Shown piece after piece: positions 1-12,200 of a stretch of 64,000 nucleotides of DNA. The position numbers and the translations under genes were made by a program. Source of the DNA: Hippopus hippopus (taxonomy: Eukaryota; Mollusca; Bivalvia; Cardiida; Cardiidae); assembly GCA_946811185.2 (NCBI GenBank), contig OX328096.1, positions 50,606,252-50,670,251 on the forward strand, given 5' to 3'. The notes under the pieces are model-generated. The model was not told the origin of the DNA. It worked only from the letters and a program-made list of their open reading frames with translations, and searched no databases. Within the stretch, counting starts at the first letter, position 1, and every line of letters begins with the position of its first letter.

Positions 1-54
1 AGGGAGTTTCTGAGTCTTGATCCCACCACTGCATTTTGTTTCATATTGATTTAG

Positions 55-252
55 CTTCACAATCAAAGGGTTCTGATAGTGATGGAGAAACATCTCAACC
101 GGCCCCTGAGAGAGTTACAACAACAGTAGCTAGTATGCCCGCTGCTCCAGTACCACAGATGAATTTCATGGGACCTATGCCCCCCATGCCAGGCATGCCT
201 GGACCTATGGGAATGGGACCTATGGGAATGAGACCAGGAATGGGACCTATGG
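55..252 (+). CDS. ZNF207: ZNF207 exon a (first in window)
   Basis: The acceptor is TTTAG at 50-54 and the donor is GTATGA at 253. The exon starts with two bases of a split codon and ends with one. It encodes an acidic/Ser start (GSDSDGETSQPAPE), then a run of Gly-Pro-Met repeats. The ATG at 36 lies in intron sequence and is not the start; the open frame past 252 is read-through into the intron. Confidence 0.85.
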
Positions 253-3200
253 GTATGACATTATTTGAGTTAGTTTCCCTAACCCATTAGGCCACTTACT
301 GTTGGTCTTGAAATTAAGGTTGGCAAAAAGCCAGTCAATATGCGTATTGATTGGGCCGGCAGTTTTAACCGGTTATAACTGGTTAATACTGGTCAAAAGT
401 GGTCGATTGGAGTGGTTGATTGGGTCGATTGAAACACTGGCTTACATACCTGTCCTGTGTCTAAATTAGTCATAAAAGTTCTCCTCCTACATCCTGTATA
501 TGGAGGTATATTAAAGATTATCATCAGTATCATAGTTTTTATCAGTAAGATCCTTAATTTAAAAGACATTATTGCTGGTCAACTGAAGAGGTTGACTGGG
601 TTGACTTTCCCATTTGAACTTACATACAGGTTGGTTCTTTTCAACTAAACAATTTTTATACGCCCGTTGAAGACGGGACGTATTATGGGATCACTTGTGG
701 CGGGCGGATGGGCGGGCGGCGTCCCCATTCTTTGTCCGGAGCATATCTCCAAAACTATGCTAGCTACGGTTATGAAATTTCATGGGTGGATAGATCTCAT
801 CAAGGCGGAGTGCAGTGCACAGGAATCATAACTCTCGCTTGCTTAATTTTTGAGTTATTGCCCTTTGTTGTTTTTCATACTTGAATTTTGTCCGGAGCAT
901 ATCTCCAAAACTATACTAGCTACGGTTATGAAACTTCATGGGTGGATAGATCTCATCAAGGGGGAGTGCAGTGCACAGAAATCATAACTCTTGCTTCCTT
1001 AATTTTTGAGTTATTGCCCTTTGTTGTATTTCATACTTGAATTTTGTCCGGAGCATATCTCCAAGACTATACTAGCTAAGGTTATGAAACTTCATGGGTG
1101 GATAGATCTTATCAAGGGGGAGTGCAGTGCACAGGAATCATAACTCTTGCTTCCTTAATTTTTGAGTTATTGCCCTTTGTTGTTTTTCATACTTGAATTT
1201 TGTCTGGAGCATATCTCCAAGACTGTACTAGCTAAGGTTATGAAACTTCATGGGTGGATAGATCTTATCAAGGGGGAGTGCAGTGCACAGGAATCATAAC
1301 TCTTGCTTACTTAATTTTTGAGTAATTTCCCTTTGTTTATATTCATACTTGAATTTTGTCCAAAGCATATCTCCAAAACTATACTAGCTACGGTTATGAA
1401 ACATCATTGGTGGATAGATCTCATTAAGGGGGAGTGCAGTGCGAAAGAACCATAACTCTACCTCGTGCTGTCTTTGAGTTATTTCCCTTTGATCGTCATT
1501 TTTACAGCATTTTCTGCTTGTCCGGAGCATAACTTTGTCATCTCCAGTCCGATTGACTTGAAACTTCGCATGTGTGTTTGTTGCAATAATACGGAGTGCA
1601 GTGCAAAAGAACCATAACTCTACCTCGTGCTGTTTTTGAGTAATTTCCCTTTGATCGTCATTTTTACAGCATTTTTCTGCTTGTCCGGAGCATAACTTTG
1701 TCATCTCCAGTCTGATTGACTTGAAACTTGGCATGTGTGTTTGTTGCAATAATACGGAGTGCAGTGCAAAAGAACCATAACTCTACCTCGTGCTGTCTTT
1801 ATTTCCCTTTGATCGTCATTTTTACAGCATTTTCTGCTTTTCCGGAGCATAACTTTGTCATCTCCAGTCCGATTGACTTGAAACTTGGCATGTGTGTTAG
1901 TTGCAATAATATGGATTGCAGTGCAAAAGAACCATAACTCTACCTCGTGCTGTCTTTGAGTTATTTCCCTTCGATCGTCATTTTTACAGCATTTTCTGCT
2001 TGTCTGGAGCATAATTTTGTCATCTCCAGTCCGATTGACTTGAAACTTGGTATGCATGTTTGTTGCAATATTACGGAGTACAGTGCGCAAGAATTATAAC
2101 TCTACCTAGTGCGGATTTCGAGTAATTCCACTTTGATCTTCATTTTTACAGTATTTCTTGCTTGTCTGGAACAGAATTTTGTCACCTCAAGTCAAATTGA
2201 CTTGATACTTGGTAAAGATGTTTGTTGCATTACCTGCCCTTTACGATTATTATACCCCCTTGACAACTGGCGGTGGGACGGGCGTATCTTGCGACAATTG
2301 GCCGCTCTTGTTATCTATCTTCATTCCCAATAGGTTAGATAATTGTTTATAGCTCTCTCCCTCCCTCTAGAGTCTATCCCATAAACACACTTGGGTTTTA
2401 AAAATATAGATTATATAACATAATTATGTCTTTGACCTTAAAATTTCAAAGGTAGCATTAAAAAAACAGCTAATATATGATTTTCTTGTAAAATTGCAGA
2501 AAAAAAGTTTCACCCATAAGCAAGCATGTGAAATACACCTGTCATTAATATTAAGGAATATTGAGGTACACATGAAGAAGGCTGTAACTGATTAACCAAA
2601 CAAGGGTAAAGGATACTACAATGTCTTGAAGTATATATTTGTCTTCCTACACCTTTAAATAGCTGCCAAAACACACTGAAAACTGTAAAAGTTGCCCCTT
2701 TCTACCCCAGTGGGTGTGGCTTAAATCGAATTACCAAAGTGACCAATAATGTGTCCCTATTTGGGGTATTATACTTGACACCAGGCTTTATTCAAGATAA
2801 TCTTATCGTCAAGCAATTACTTAAGGTGTCAAAAATGAAACCTAAAGACCTTATTGGGAACTTCTACACAGTTACGGAAAACTGGCACAAGCCAGCTAAT
2901 GAGTACCCTTGGCAGGGATAAAACAGTTTTTAGCTCCACTGGCCGAAGGCCAGCGGGCTTATGTCATGGCCTGTTGTCCGTCGTGCGTCCGTCCGTCCGT
3001 GCGTCCGTCCGTGCGTTAACTTTTTTTTAAAACGTCTTCTTCTCTGAAACTACCCATCCAATTTTGATGAAACTTCACAGAAATGATCCTGCCATGGTCC
3101 TCTTCAGAATTTCTTGAAAGAATTTAATTCCTTCAAAAACTCTGGTTGCCATGGCAACAAAACTGAAAAATTTTGAAAATCTTTGAAAATCTTCTTGTCT

Positions 3201-6200
3201 GAAACCGTAAGGCCAAGGGCTACCAAATTTGGCATGTAGCTTTATCTAGTAGACCTCTACCAAGTTTCTTCAATTTATAGCCCTGGGGTCAAAATTGGCC
3301 CCGCCCCGGGGGTTACAAGTTATACATGGGCTTATTTAGGGAGAACTTTAAAATTCCTCTTCTACCTAGCCATAGGGCCTAGAGCTACCAAATTTGGCAT
3401 GTAGCTTTATCTAGTGGACCTTTGCCAAGATTGTTCAAATTATAGCCCTGGGGTCAAATTAGGCCCTGCCCGGGGGTAACAAGTTTTACATGGGCTTATA
3501 TAACAAGTTTTACATGGGCTTATATAGGGAGAACTTTAAAATTCTTCTTTGACCTAGCCATGGGGCCTAGGGCGACCAAATTTGGCATGTAGCTTTATGA
3601 AATGGCAATATTTAGGTTTTTATTATTTACATGAAAGTTTCATTTAATTTATTTAGCAGAATAGGGATTCAGAGGTCTGCTACATAACAAACAAAGATAC
3701 TGCCCTTAAAAATACAATGATATGCTCAGTCACAAAAAGAAATTCAAAATGAAAGCACAGCTCCAGATAAGAGAGAGTGATCATATTCTAAATCCATTAT
3801 TTCTCGTTCAAACCCTATGTTGTGGGTTACATATTTCAGATTCTTTGCTAAAAATTTGATCTGGCAATGGACGTGGCTGCTGTGGGCTTGGCTTTATTAA
3901 AGATTATAACTGGTTATATGATTTAAGTTTACATACTGATAAAAGGAAATAACTCTTGTTCTGTCCATGCAAATATAAATGCACTCAAAACATTGCTGTT
4001 CCAGTACATTATAATTTATAGTCTACATCTTTTTTCCTTGCTTCAAAGTATGGTGGAGAATTTTAAAATCTTCTTGTCTGAAACCATAAGGCCCAGGGCT
4101 ACCAAATTTGGCATGTAGCTTTATCTAATGGTCCTCTATCAAATTCCTTCATATTATAGCCCTGGGGTCAAAATTGGCTCTGCCTTGGAGATCACAAGTT
4201 TAACATGGGCTTATAGGGTGACTGTAATTTAGAATAGTAATCAAGGGAAATAACTCCTGTTATACAAGATAAAGTTTGTTACTATTTACCTCCCTTGATT
4301 ATCAAACTGCAGTTATACGTTATTGGAGTTTGGTATTCAAGTTTTTTGGAGAGGAAATGTTCTGTTTTAAGAGAGAGTTTTTTTTAACTGTATTTTTTTT
4401 TACTGTACCAAGTTTAAAGCCATTGCAAAAAGACAAATTGAATGTAGCTTAAATGACTATTTCTGTCCTTGATAGTTAGGAAACGTTGTGGGAAAAGGAG
4501 TAAATACTGGATGACAACATGTCCTATTCTTACGATGTTTTTGAAAGCCTTCTCTTTCAGGGTCATTAACACTTTGATTTGTGTAGTAAAGGGTTAAAAA
4601 GCCAGTGGAGCGATACAGGGCCATCATGGCCCTCTTGTTTTCAATCAAGTCAGCATTTAATCAACATTTAATCATATTGATGAATTCAACCAAATTGAGA
4701 ACCAAAAAAAATCCCCACAATAAATCATCCACTAAATAGCATAACTGTCCTGAAAACTCACCTTACCATCAAAATTTCCAAATGACCACTACAAATATTC
4801 AATCGACCACTATTGACCAGTATTGACCACTTCTGGAGTATTGACCAGGATGGTTTTAACCGGTAAAACTGCCGCTTAAAACCGCCCCAGGTTTCGACCG
4901 CACAACCTTGCAGTTGAAATATGAGTATTTGTATTTTCCATCTTTCATGAAATTTGTTCAACCAGTTACAACGTACACCTGTTACATAATAGGCTTTGGA
5001 CTCATTTTTGATTGGTGATAGAAAAAGGAAATAAAAACCCATTTACCATGATTTTCAAGAAATAATACAGTTTTTCCATGCTTTTCATAGAAAAAGCTTG
5101 ATCTGGGAGATTTCCATATAATTGAAACATGATGTAATCCAGTTTCTATGGCTTTTGTTCTTTTCACCTTCCAGGTAGCTTTGCAATCAGACAAAACAGT
5201 AACCGAATTTTGAATTTTTTCTCAGAAATGTCTGCTTTTGGATGGAAGTTTATGCTGTCAGGTAGACAATAGCTAGTGTTATAAAATTAAGACAATTTTT
5301 GGTAGTGTTGTAGAAATAATGGACACAAGGCAAGAGTGTATGTTTAAATAAATTGTGAACCAATCTATTCTTTTTGTTTTGATTTCAGGACCTATGGGGC
5401 CAATGGGACCTATGCCAGGGCTGTAAGTATACAATGTGAAGTATACAACTTGTTGGTTTGTTTTACTCATTGCTTCTTGAAACAAATTTTTCATTGGAAC
5501 CTCGTAGCCGAGGTGGTAAGGGATAGGGCTTGATGCCCAGGGTTGCTGGCTGGTACAATTGCTGGCATGGCCACTCTCTCTCTAAGCAACACTGTCGGTA
5601 ATTGTACCAAGATTCTTTCCTTGCTCTATGCTTAACATTGTTGCGAAGATATTTATGTTGGAAGGCAGCCAGTGGCTTGATAAGAATGCTTTACAAAATA
5701 CTGGTAACAGAAACTTCAGGAGGGCATGGATAAGTACACTGGCCACCATGTTATAACTGAAGTAATGTGGAAAGCATTGTCATACAATGAAAACTCTCAG
5801 CAGACAGCTGTGATAGCATTCTGTCTTCATATGGAATATCTCTATGAACTAATGCTTTTGTACATGTATGAATGTAAAAATGTTTTGGCATTGTAAGAAA
5901 TTGCAAGTTACGAGTAATTTGTCCTTTCGCCTAAAATGTTTTTAAAAATAGTGTAGTGGGAAATGCAGAAGGTCTTGTCAGGGAGGTGAAGACTTCTCAC
6001 CAGAGACTTCATTCAGGTTACAGTGATAGTGTGCAAAATAATGTATATGTATTGAATACTTTGTAAATAAGGGTTGTGTCATTAGGAGGTCTATTTTGAA
6101 ATTGCAAGGGCTACAAATTCTGAGTAACATGGCTTGTCAAATGTAAAAAAGGATGTTTCCAATTAGATTCTAAATATTTTGAGTATTTTTTTTTTTGTTA

Positions 6201-9200
6201 AGTTTCTCATGTTTATTTTTAGCTGAGCTGTTCTCAAAGAAGACATCAAGGTATTGCCATAGTCCTGGCTGCATTATCTCAGTGGTGTGAAAACTTTTAA
6301 ATTTTCAAAAACTTCGACATTTTGTACTATCTCTGTAATAACTGAAGATATTTATTTCAAACTTGGACAAGATATTCACTATCAAAACCTTCCAAGTATT
6401 CTGAATGACCTGTTAATGTACATTTTTGTGCAGGATGGGTCCAGGTATGGGCCCTATGCCTCCCAGACCATATATGGGTGGACCTGGAGTTCCAGGACCA
6501 GTTGGGCCTGCTGCAGTACCACCAATGTCAGGAATACCCCCAGGCCCTCAGAAACCACTATTTCCATCAGCTGTTGCAGTAAGTTGTTTTAACCCATAAC
6601 CCTCCTAGTTAGTTTAAGACCTACATGTAGTAAACTAGTGAAATACTTACAAGGCAAAAGACAAAATCAAGGAAAAATTCAACATTTCAACAGTATGGAA
6701 TGAATTTTAGGCAAAAGGGCATTCATTTATTACCTGTTTACTGGCAAGGGTCTTAAATTTTTATTTCTTCCATAACTGGGTATTACTGTTATATATCGGT
6801 TGACTTTTTCCAAAAGTTGGTCCTGCATACAGATGTACAATTATCGTGTACACACGTGCTCTAAAAAGAGCAATTTTTATATCCCATTATTTTCGGTGTA
6901 GGGAATGTAGCATCACCTCTATCAGTTTGTATGTCCTACCTGAAGGAAAAATGCTTTTTGGTTGTAAAAGTTTTGAGATGTTTTTTGTATTGGGTTCAAC
7001 ACGGGTAGGAAACTTCATATTCAGAGCCAATGGCTCCGACGAGAAAATGTTGTGTTGGTCTTCCGTTTCTGAAGATGTCGGCTGAAAAACAACCGAAAAA
7101 CAGGTAAGCTTGTCATTATTTGTAATCATGTGTTCTTATACCTTTGAAATTCCAAAAAAGGAGAATGTCATGCAATGCTCTGGTCTTTCAATGTGTTTTC
7201 TACACTACGGAAAGTTGTAACAAGTGTACGATGTTGTCTGAATCATTTGTGGCGTGGGTTGACCTTAGCTAAAATAATACGTCACGGACCTAAATTCAGT
7301 CTATTATTGCCATATAATTGGCAAGCAAAAGAGATTCTTGCTGTCCCAAAAGCGTGAATTAATGTCTTGAAATGTTACATTCACTGCTGGTAAAGAATTG
7401 AAAAGAAATAGCACAAAAATGGTGAAAATAAAGGAGGGCTCCGATTATGTGGGCCTGCTCTGAATATGTAAGTCGGCACTGATTGATGAGGGCTTCCTTT
7501 CAGAAATTTAGTTTTCTGTAAAGATTTACTTAGGAAGTAGGCTTTGTTTTTCTGTTAATACCTTTTAGTCCAAAATGTATTACTTTTGTAGGATGGAACA
7601 TGATCGAATTTATGAACATACAAAGGACTGGTATTGTCACGATTGAAAAATGCTGTCGAACATTAGTCTATCTAAATTTTGAAAATACTTTTATGTAGCT
7701 TTTGATTCACAGAATGGTTCATACATGTATATAGTATTTGTCATGCTTTCGTCGTAAGTGCAGCCCACGTGTAAGCAAAAAACAAAAAAAGAAAAATATT
7801 TGGCATCTTTGGAAGACTATCTTGTGTTGAAACAATCATTAAAAAGCTAGATGGAAAATGTACCGACCGTAGCAGAGATGATGAATAGAAAAAAAAAAAA
7901 CTTTTACAGAACGTGAGAAATACAATTGATCTATTCGCAATACACGCCTCGGGGTATATATGTGAACCCTCTTAACTCTTTTTAAATAATACTTAACACT
8001 ACACAACAGTATGTCAGGTGGGTGGGGTATATACAAGTCTTTAACAACGAAAAAGAATCTATTTCACAAGCATGTCAAGACCAAAGATGTTCATAGATCC
8101 CTGATTCTGATAGTACTTACTCAGATCTTTCAATGTTCAATTAACCAGATGCATATTAGATCAGAAAATGTCACATATCAGTTATCTTTAAGCCGATGAT
8201 AAACAAATATTCATCCAAACAAACAAACGATCACATTTTGTACAGTCTAATATTGATCTATACTGGCTGCAGAACTAACTTAAGTTGTGACAGGCACTTT
8301 AAGGGTTCATAATGAGTAGCTTTGAGTTATCTATATTTCTTTTTCCGTCCTAGATATTTGTATGAATGTCCTAAACATTGTCGTTTGCACTTGTTTCAGA
8401 AATCTCACACCGACCCCTCCCCATTGCTAATGTAATCATTAGAAGTCATTCACTTTACGCTGTAATTAGATAGAGATTGCAGCTCCAATATCATGATTTA
8501 CTGATTGTGTATGCAATTAGCTGTTTTGAGTCATTATTTAGGATAAAAAGGTTTAGAAAATAACTAATCTTACGAACAAAGTCCGCAACAAAGAAACAAA
8601 TGAACAAACGCATGGCAGAAATACAGGGACCGGGCAGGATTCGAACCTAGAACACCCGGACGAAAGGCCAATACCATAACCACTGAGCCAAAGAGAATTC
8701 TCCCTAACGCAGGTGTTAGGTATTGTTAGGTATGAAGCCATGCATGAAGGAGTGGTCTCCCGTAACACTAATATATGACATATTCTGCATTGAAGGTCTG
8801 AGTGAGTACAATCAAAATCAGGGATCTATGAACATTTTTGGTCTTGGCGTGCTTGTGAAGTTGAGTTTTTTTTTTTTTTGTTGTTGAAGACTTGTATATA
8901 CCCCACCCACCTGGCATACTGTTGTGTCGTGTTTGGTGTCGAGAAGAGTTAAGAGTGGTAACACATATACCCTGAGGCGTGTAATGCGAATAAGTCAATT
9001 GTATTTCTCACATTTTGTAAAAGTTTTGTTCTATTCATCGTCTCTGCTACGGTCGGTACATTTTCCATCTAGCTTTTTAATGACTGTTTCAACACAAGAT
9101 AGTCTTCCAAAGATGCCAAATTTTTTTTTTGCTTACATATGGGCTGCACTTACGACGAAAGCATGACAAATACTATATACATGTATGAACCATTCTGTTA

Positions 9201-12200
9201 ATCAAAAGCTACATAAAAGTATTTTCAAAATTTAGATAGACTAATGTTCAACAGCATTTTTCAATCGTGACAATACCAGTCCTTTGTATGTTCATAAATT
9301 CGATCATGTTCCATCCTACAAAAGTAATACATTTTGGACTAAAAGGTATTAACGGAAAAACAAAGCCTACTTCCTAAGTAAATCTTTACAGAAAACTAAA
9401 TTTCTGAAAGGAAGCCCTCATCAATCAGTGCCGACTTACATATTCAGAGCCGGCCCACATAATCGGAGCCCTCCTTTATTTTCACCATTTTTGTGCTATT
9501 TCTTTTCAATTCTTTACCAGCAGTGAATGTAACATTTCAAGACATTAATTCACGCTTTTGGGACAGCAAGAATCTCTTTTGCTTGCCAATTATATGGCAA
9601 TAATAGACTGAATTTAGGTCCGTGACGTATTATTTTAGCTAAGGTCAACCCACGCCACAAATGATTCAGACAACATCGTACACTTGTTACAATTTTCCGT
9701 AGTGTAGAAAACATGTTGAAAGACCAGAGCATTGCATGACATTCTCCTTTTTTGGAATTTCAAAGGTATAAGAACACATGATTACAAATAATGACAAGCT
9801 TACCTGTTTTTCGGTTGTTTTTCAGCCGACATCTTCAGAAACGGAAGACCAACACAACATTTTCTCGTTGGAGCCATTGGCTCTGAATATGAAGTTTCCT
9901 ACCCGTGTCAAATTTTATATACTGTTACATCGTAATAAAATTTCAAGTTTGAGTACAGACAAAATTTACCATATGTTACGGGAGTTGCAGCCTTTCTTTA
10001 CAAAAATCCTGGATTCCATTCAATATCTTTAGAAAAGAGTTGTGTATATGATGCATGTTCTACCCAAATTAGATGTATATGATCATTAAATATAGGAGGG
10101 CTGTTCGATATGTAATGTGTATTGTACCACAGCGCGATAACGCTTTGCACGATTTCATGGATGACGATACGCTTGAATAGCTCTATTCAATACCTTTCCA
10201 ACGGTATAAACACGAGCCTTCAGCTCCACATAGTTTTAAACTTATAGTCATTTCAATAGAGCTAGTCGTTGACCACTGTTGTAAAAATGGTTGGGAAACG
10301 GATTAAGAATATTGAAGAAATCAGAGCTTATATAAAAGTTCGCACAAAACTCGGTCATTCCGTAATACAGATTTTTACTGAATTGGGGGAAGTTTATGGG
10401 TCTGATAAGGTATCTTATGAGACAGTTCGTAGTTGGAGAAAGAAATTTCTGACTTGCACAGAGTCCGTCAAAGATGCAGCAAAATCTGGCCGACCTGTGA
10501 CTTTAACAGGCAAGGCAAATGTCTCAAAAGTCAGGGAAATAATTGAAAGTGATGGCAGATACACGATTCGTGATATTGCCAAAGCTGTTGGCATATCACT
10601 ATCGCGGGTGCATTTCATTTTGAAGCGTATTTTGAAAGTACGAAAGATTTCTGCCAGATGGATACTGCATATATTGACAGATGACCAAAAACGGGTATGA
10701 GTACAAACCGCTAAGCAATTGCTCAAAATGTTTCCCAAATTCAATCAAAGACAATTTGCAAACATTGTTACTGGTGACAAAACATGGGTTCACTATTTCC
10801 AACCAGTAAGAAAAATTGGAAACAAAATATGGCTAACTAAACATGGTAGAAGGCCTGTAGTTGCCAAAAGAAGCACAAGCACAAAGAAGGTTCTTTATTG
10901 CATATTCTTCTCATGTGATGGTATAGCCTTACAAATTCCGGTGCCAAAGGGCAAAAGTGTTACAGGTCGGTATTACCGAGATGTTATACTAAAAAAGCTC
11001 AAGAAATATTATCTTAAACGACGCCCTGTGTCAGGATTTAGGCATGTTTGTCTACTTCATGATAATGCTCCATCACATACATCTGAGCTTGTGCAGCAAT
11101 TTTTGAAGTCGGAGAAGGTTACTGTCTTGCCACACCCACCATACTCTCCAGATCTAGCCCCGTGTGACTTTTTCCTTTTTCCAAAACTTAAAAAGTTCTT
11201 ATCTGGTCGTCGTTACAAGTCCCGACAAGCCCTTGGCTCAGCAATCAGTCAGTGCCTCAGAGGTCTACCTAAATCAGCGTACCGTGACGCATTTCAGAAA
11301 TGGATTCAGAGATTGAAATTATGTATTTCAAACCGCGGAGAATACTTTGAAGGGATGTAATGTTCATTTCACTATTTGAGTCGAATGCTTTTGAGATATC
11401 GTACAATACACATTACATATCGAACAACCCTCGTATGTCAAGTTTGAATTAGGGTAATACCCACCAGTTACTATAATATAAGTTATGGCTCTTTTCCAAT
11501 TGGTTTACAATAGCATCTTTCATATGGACATATTACTAGTTTTGACTAATATAGGGAGAAACATCTGTGAATTTTCTCTTATTTTGTTAAAACTCATTTT
11601 ACATGATGCAGTTTTTATGAGAAAATGTCCACTGACATCAAATTGCACATATTGTATATTGAATGGTATTTAAGCAATTTAAACAGATTCCACATATAGT
11701 ATGTGAATAGGAATATTGGAATGGGTAAGCATGTTCATACTTTTGTGAAACTTTGTTATACATTTAATCTGTAGTTCACATCTTCCTAATCATATATGAT
11801 TAAGAAGATGTGAACTACATACTAAATGTAGAACAAAGTTTCACAGAAGATATGATTAGGAAGATGTGAACTACAGATTAAATGTATAACAAAGTTTCAC
11901 AGAAGTATGAACATGCTTACCCATTCCAATACATTGAGGACACTGACCCAAGCTAGACCATCCTGACAGTTTCCTTTCAGGAAACCCCATGAATATGTGA
12001 GCTGATAAGGTGAAATTACTAAATTAGTTATGAAAGTCACATTGACATTGTTTAATGAAAGTCGCATTGACACTGTTTAACCTTTACCAAATGGCAAAAT
12101 TATACACTCATCCAGAAGAAAGGAATGTACAGGCAACAATTCAAATATTTTTCAAACAATAGTTCAAATGTCCTTGGGGTCTTCTGTGGCTCAGTGGTAA

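Larger units (their letters stand above)
657..2312 (+). mobile_element. Helentron-like non-autonomous element with two minisatellite arrays
   Basis: The left end ATACGCCCGT (about 658-667) is inverted at the right end as ACGGGCGTAT (2278-2287), and the element finishes CTCTTGTT. The interior is tandem: about five units of roughly 156 bp (each with GGAGCATATCTCC) from about 730 to 1500, then about five units of roughly 162 bp (GGAGCATAACTTTGTC) from about 1519 to 2210. Minus-strand open frames here repeat the same peptide and only translate the array. The plan (short terminal inversions, central tandem repeat, CTCTTGTT end) matches the other elements at 2931, 15201, 17204 and 30862. Confidence 0.6.
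2931..4640 (+). mobile_element. Helentron-like non-autonomous element, with internal insertions
   Basis: The left end TAGCTCCACTGGC (with the hairpin GGCCGAAGGCC) is inverted at the right end as GCCAGTGGAGCG (about 4600). A hairpin GGGCCATCATGGCCC and CTCTTGTTTT follow. The inside carries diverged units of about 170 bp with ACCAAATTTGGCATGTAGC (near 3219, 3389, 3577, 4101). Bases about 3600-4060 interrupt the array, and a piggyBac-type MITE copy sits at about 4405-4597, so the element is old enough to have been hit at least twice. Confidence 0.6.
7000..9907. mobile_element. foldback element, about 1.1-kb inverted arms
   Basis: The left arm 7000-about 8175 is the reverse complement of the right arm about 8768-9907, with only scattered differences. 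The ends are CACGGGTAGG and CCTACCCGTG, flanked by TCAA at 6996-6999 and 9908-9911, a possible 4-bp target duplication. The open frames in the arms are the same peptide read on opposite strands. No transposase is seen; the roughly 590-bp spacer carries a tRNA-like repeat. The superfamily is not identified. Confidence 0.75.

Noticed and set aside
36..290. 84-codon open frame starting with ATG at 36
   Set aside because: The ATG lies in intron and the last part reads through the donor at 253. Only 55-252 is coding, as an internal exon.
1384..2090. Minus-strand open frames with a repeating peptide
   Set aside because: The repeating unit equals the DNA minisatellite period; translations of an array, not a protein.
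8924..9732. Open frames in the foldback arms that look conserved between two places
   Set aside because: The conservation is due to the inverted duplication itself; no protein family is recognisable.
10719..11360. Separate 213-codon transposase gene starting at 10719
   Set aside because: Same frame as 10269-10700; it is the second part of one transposase interrupted by TGA.
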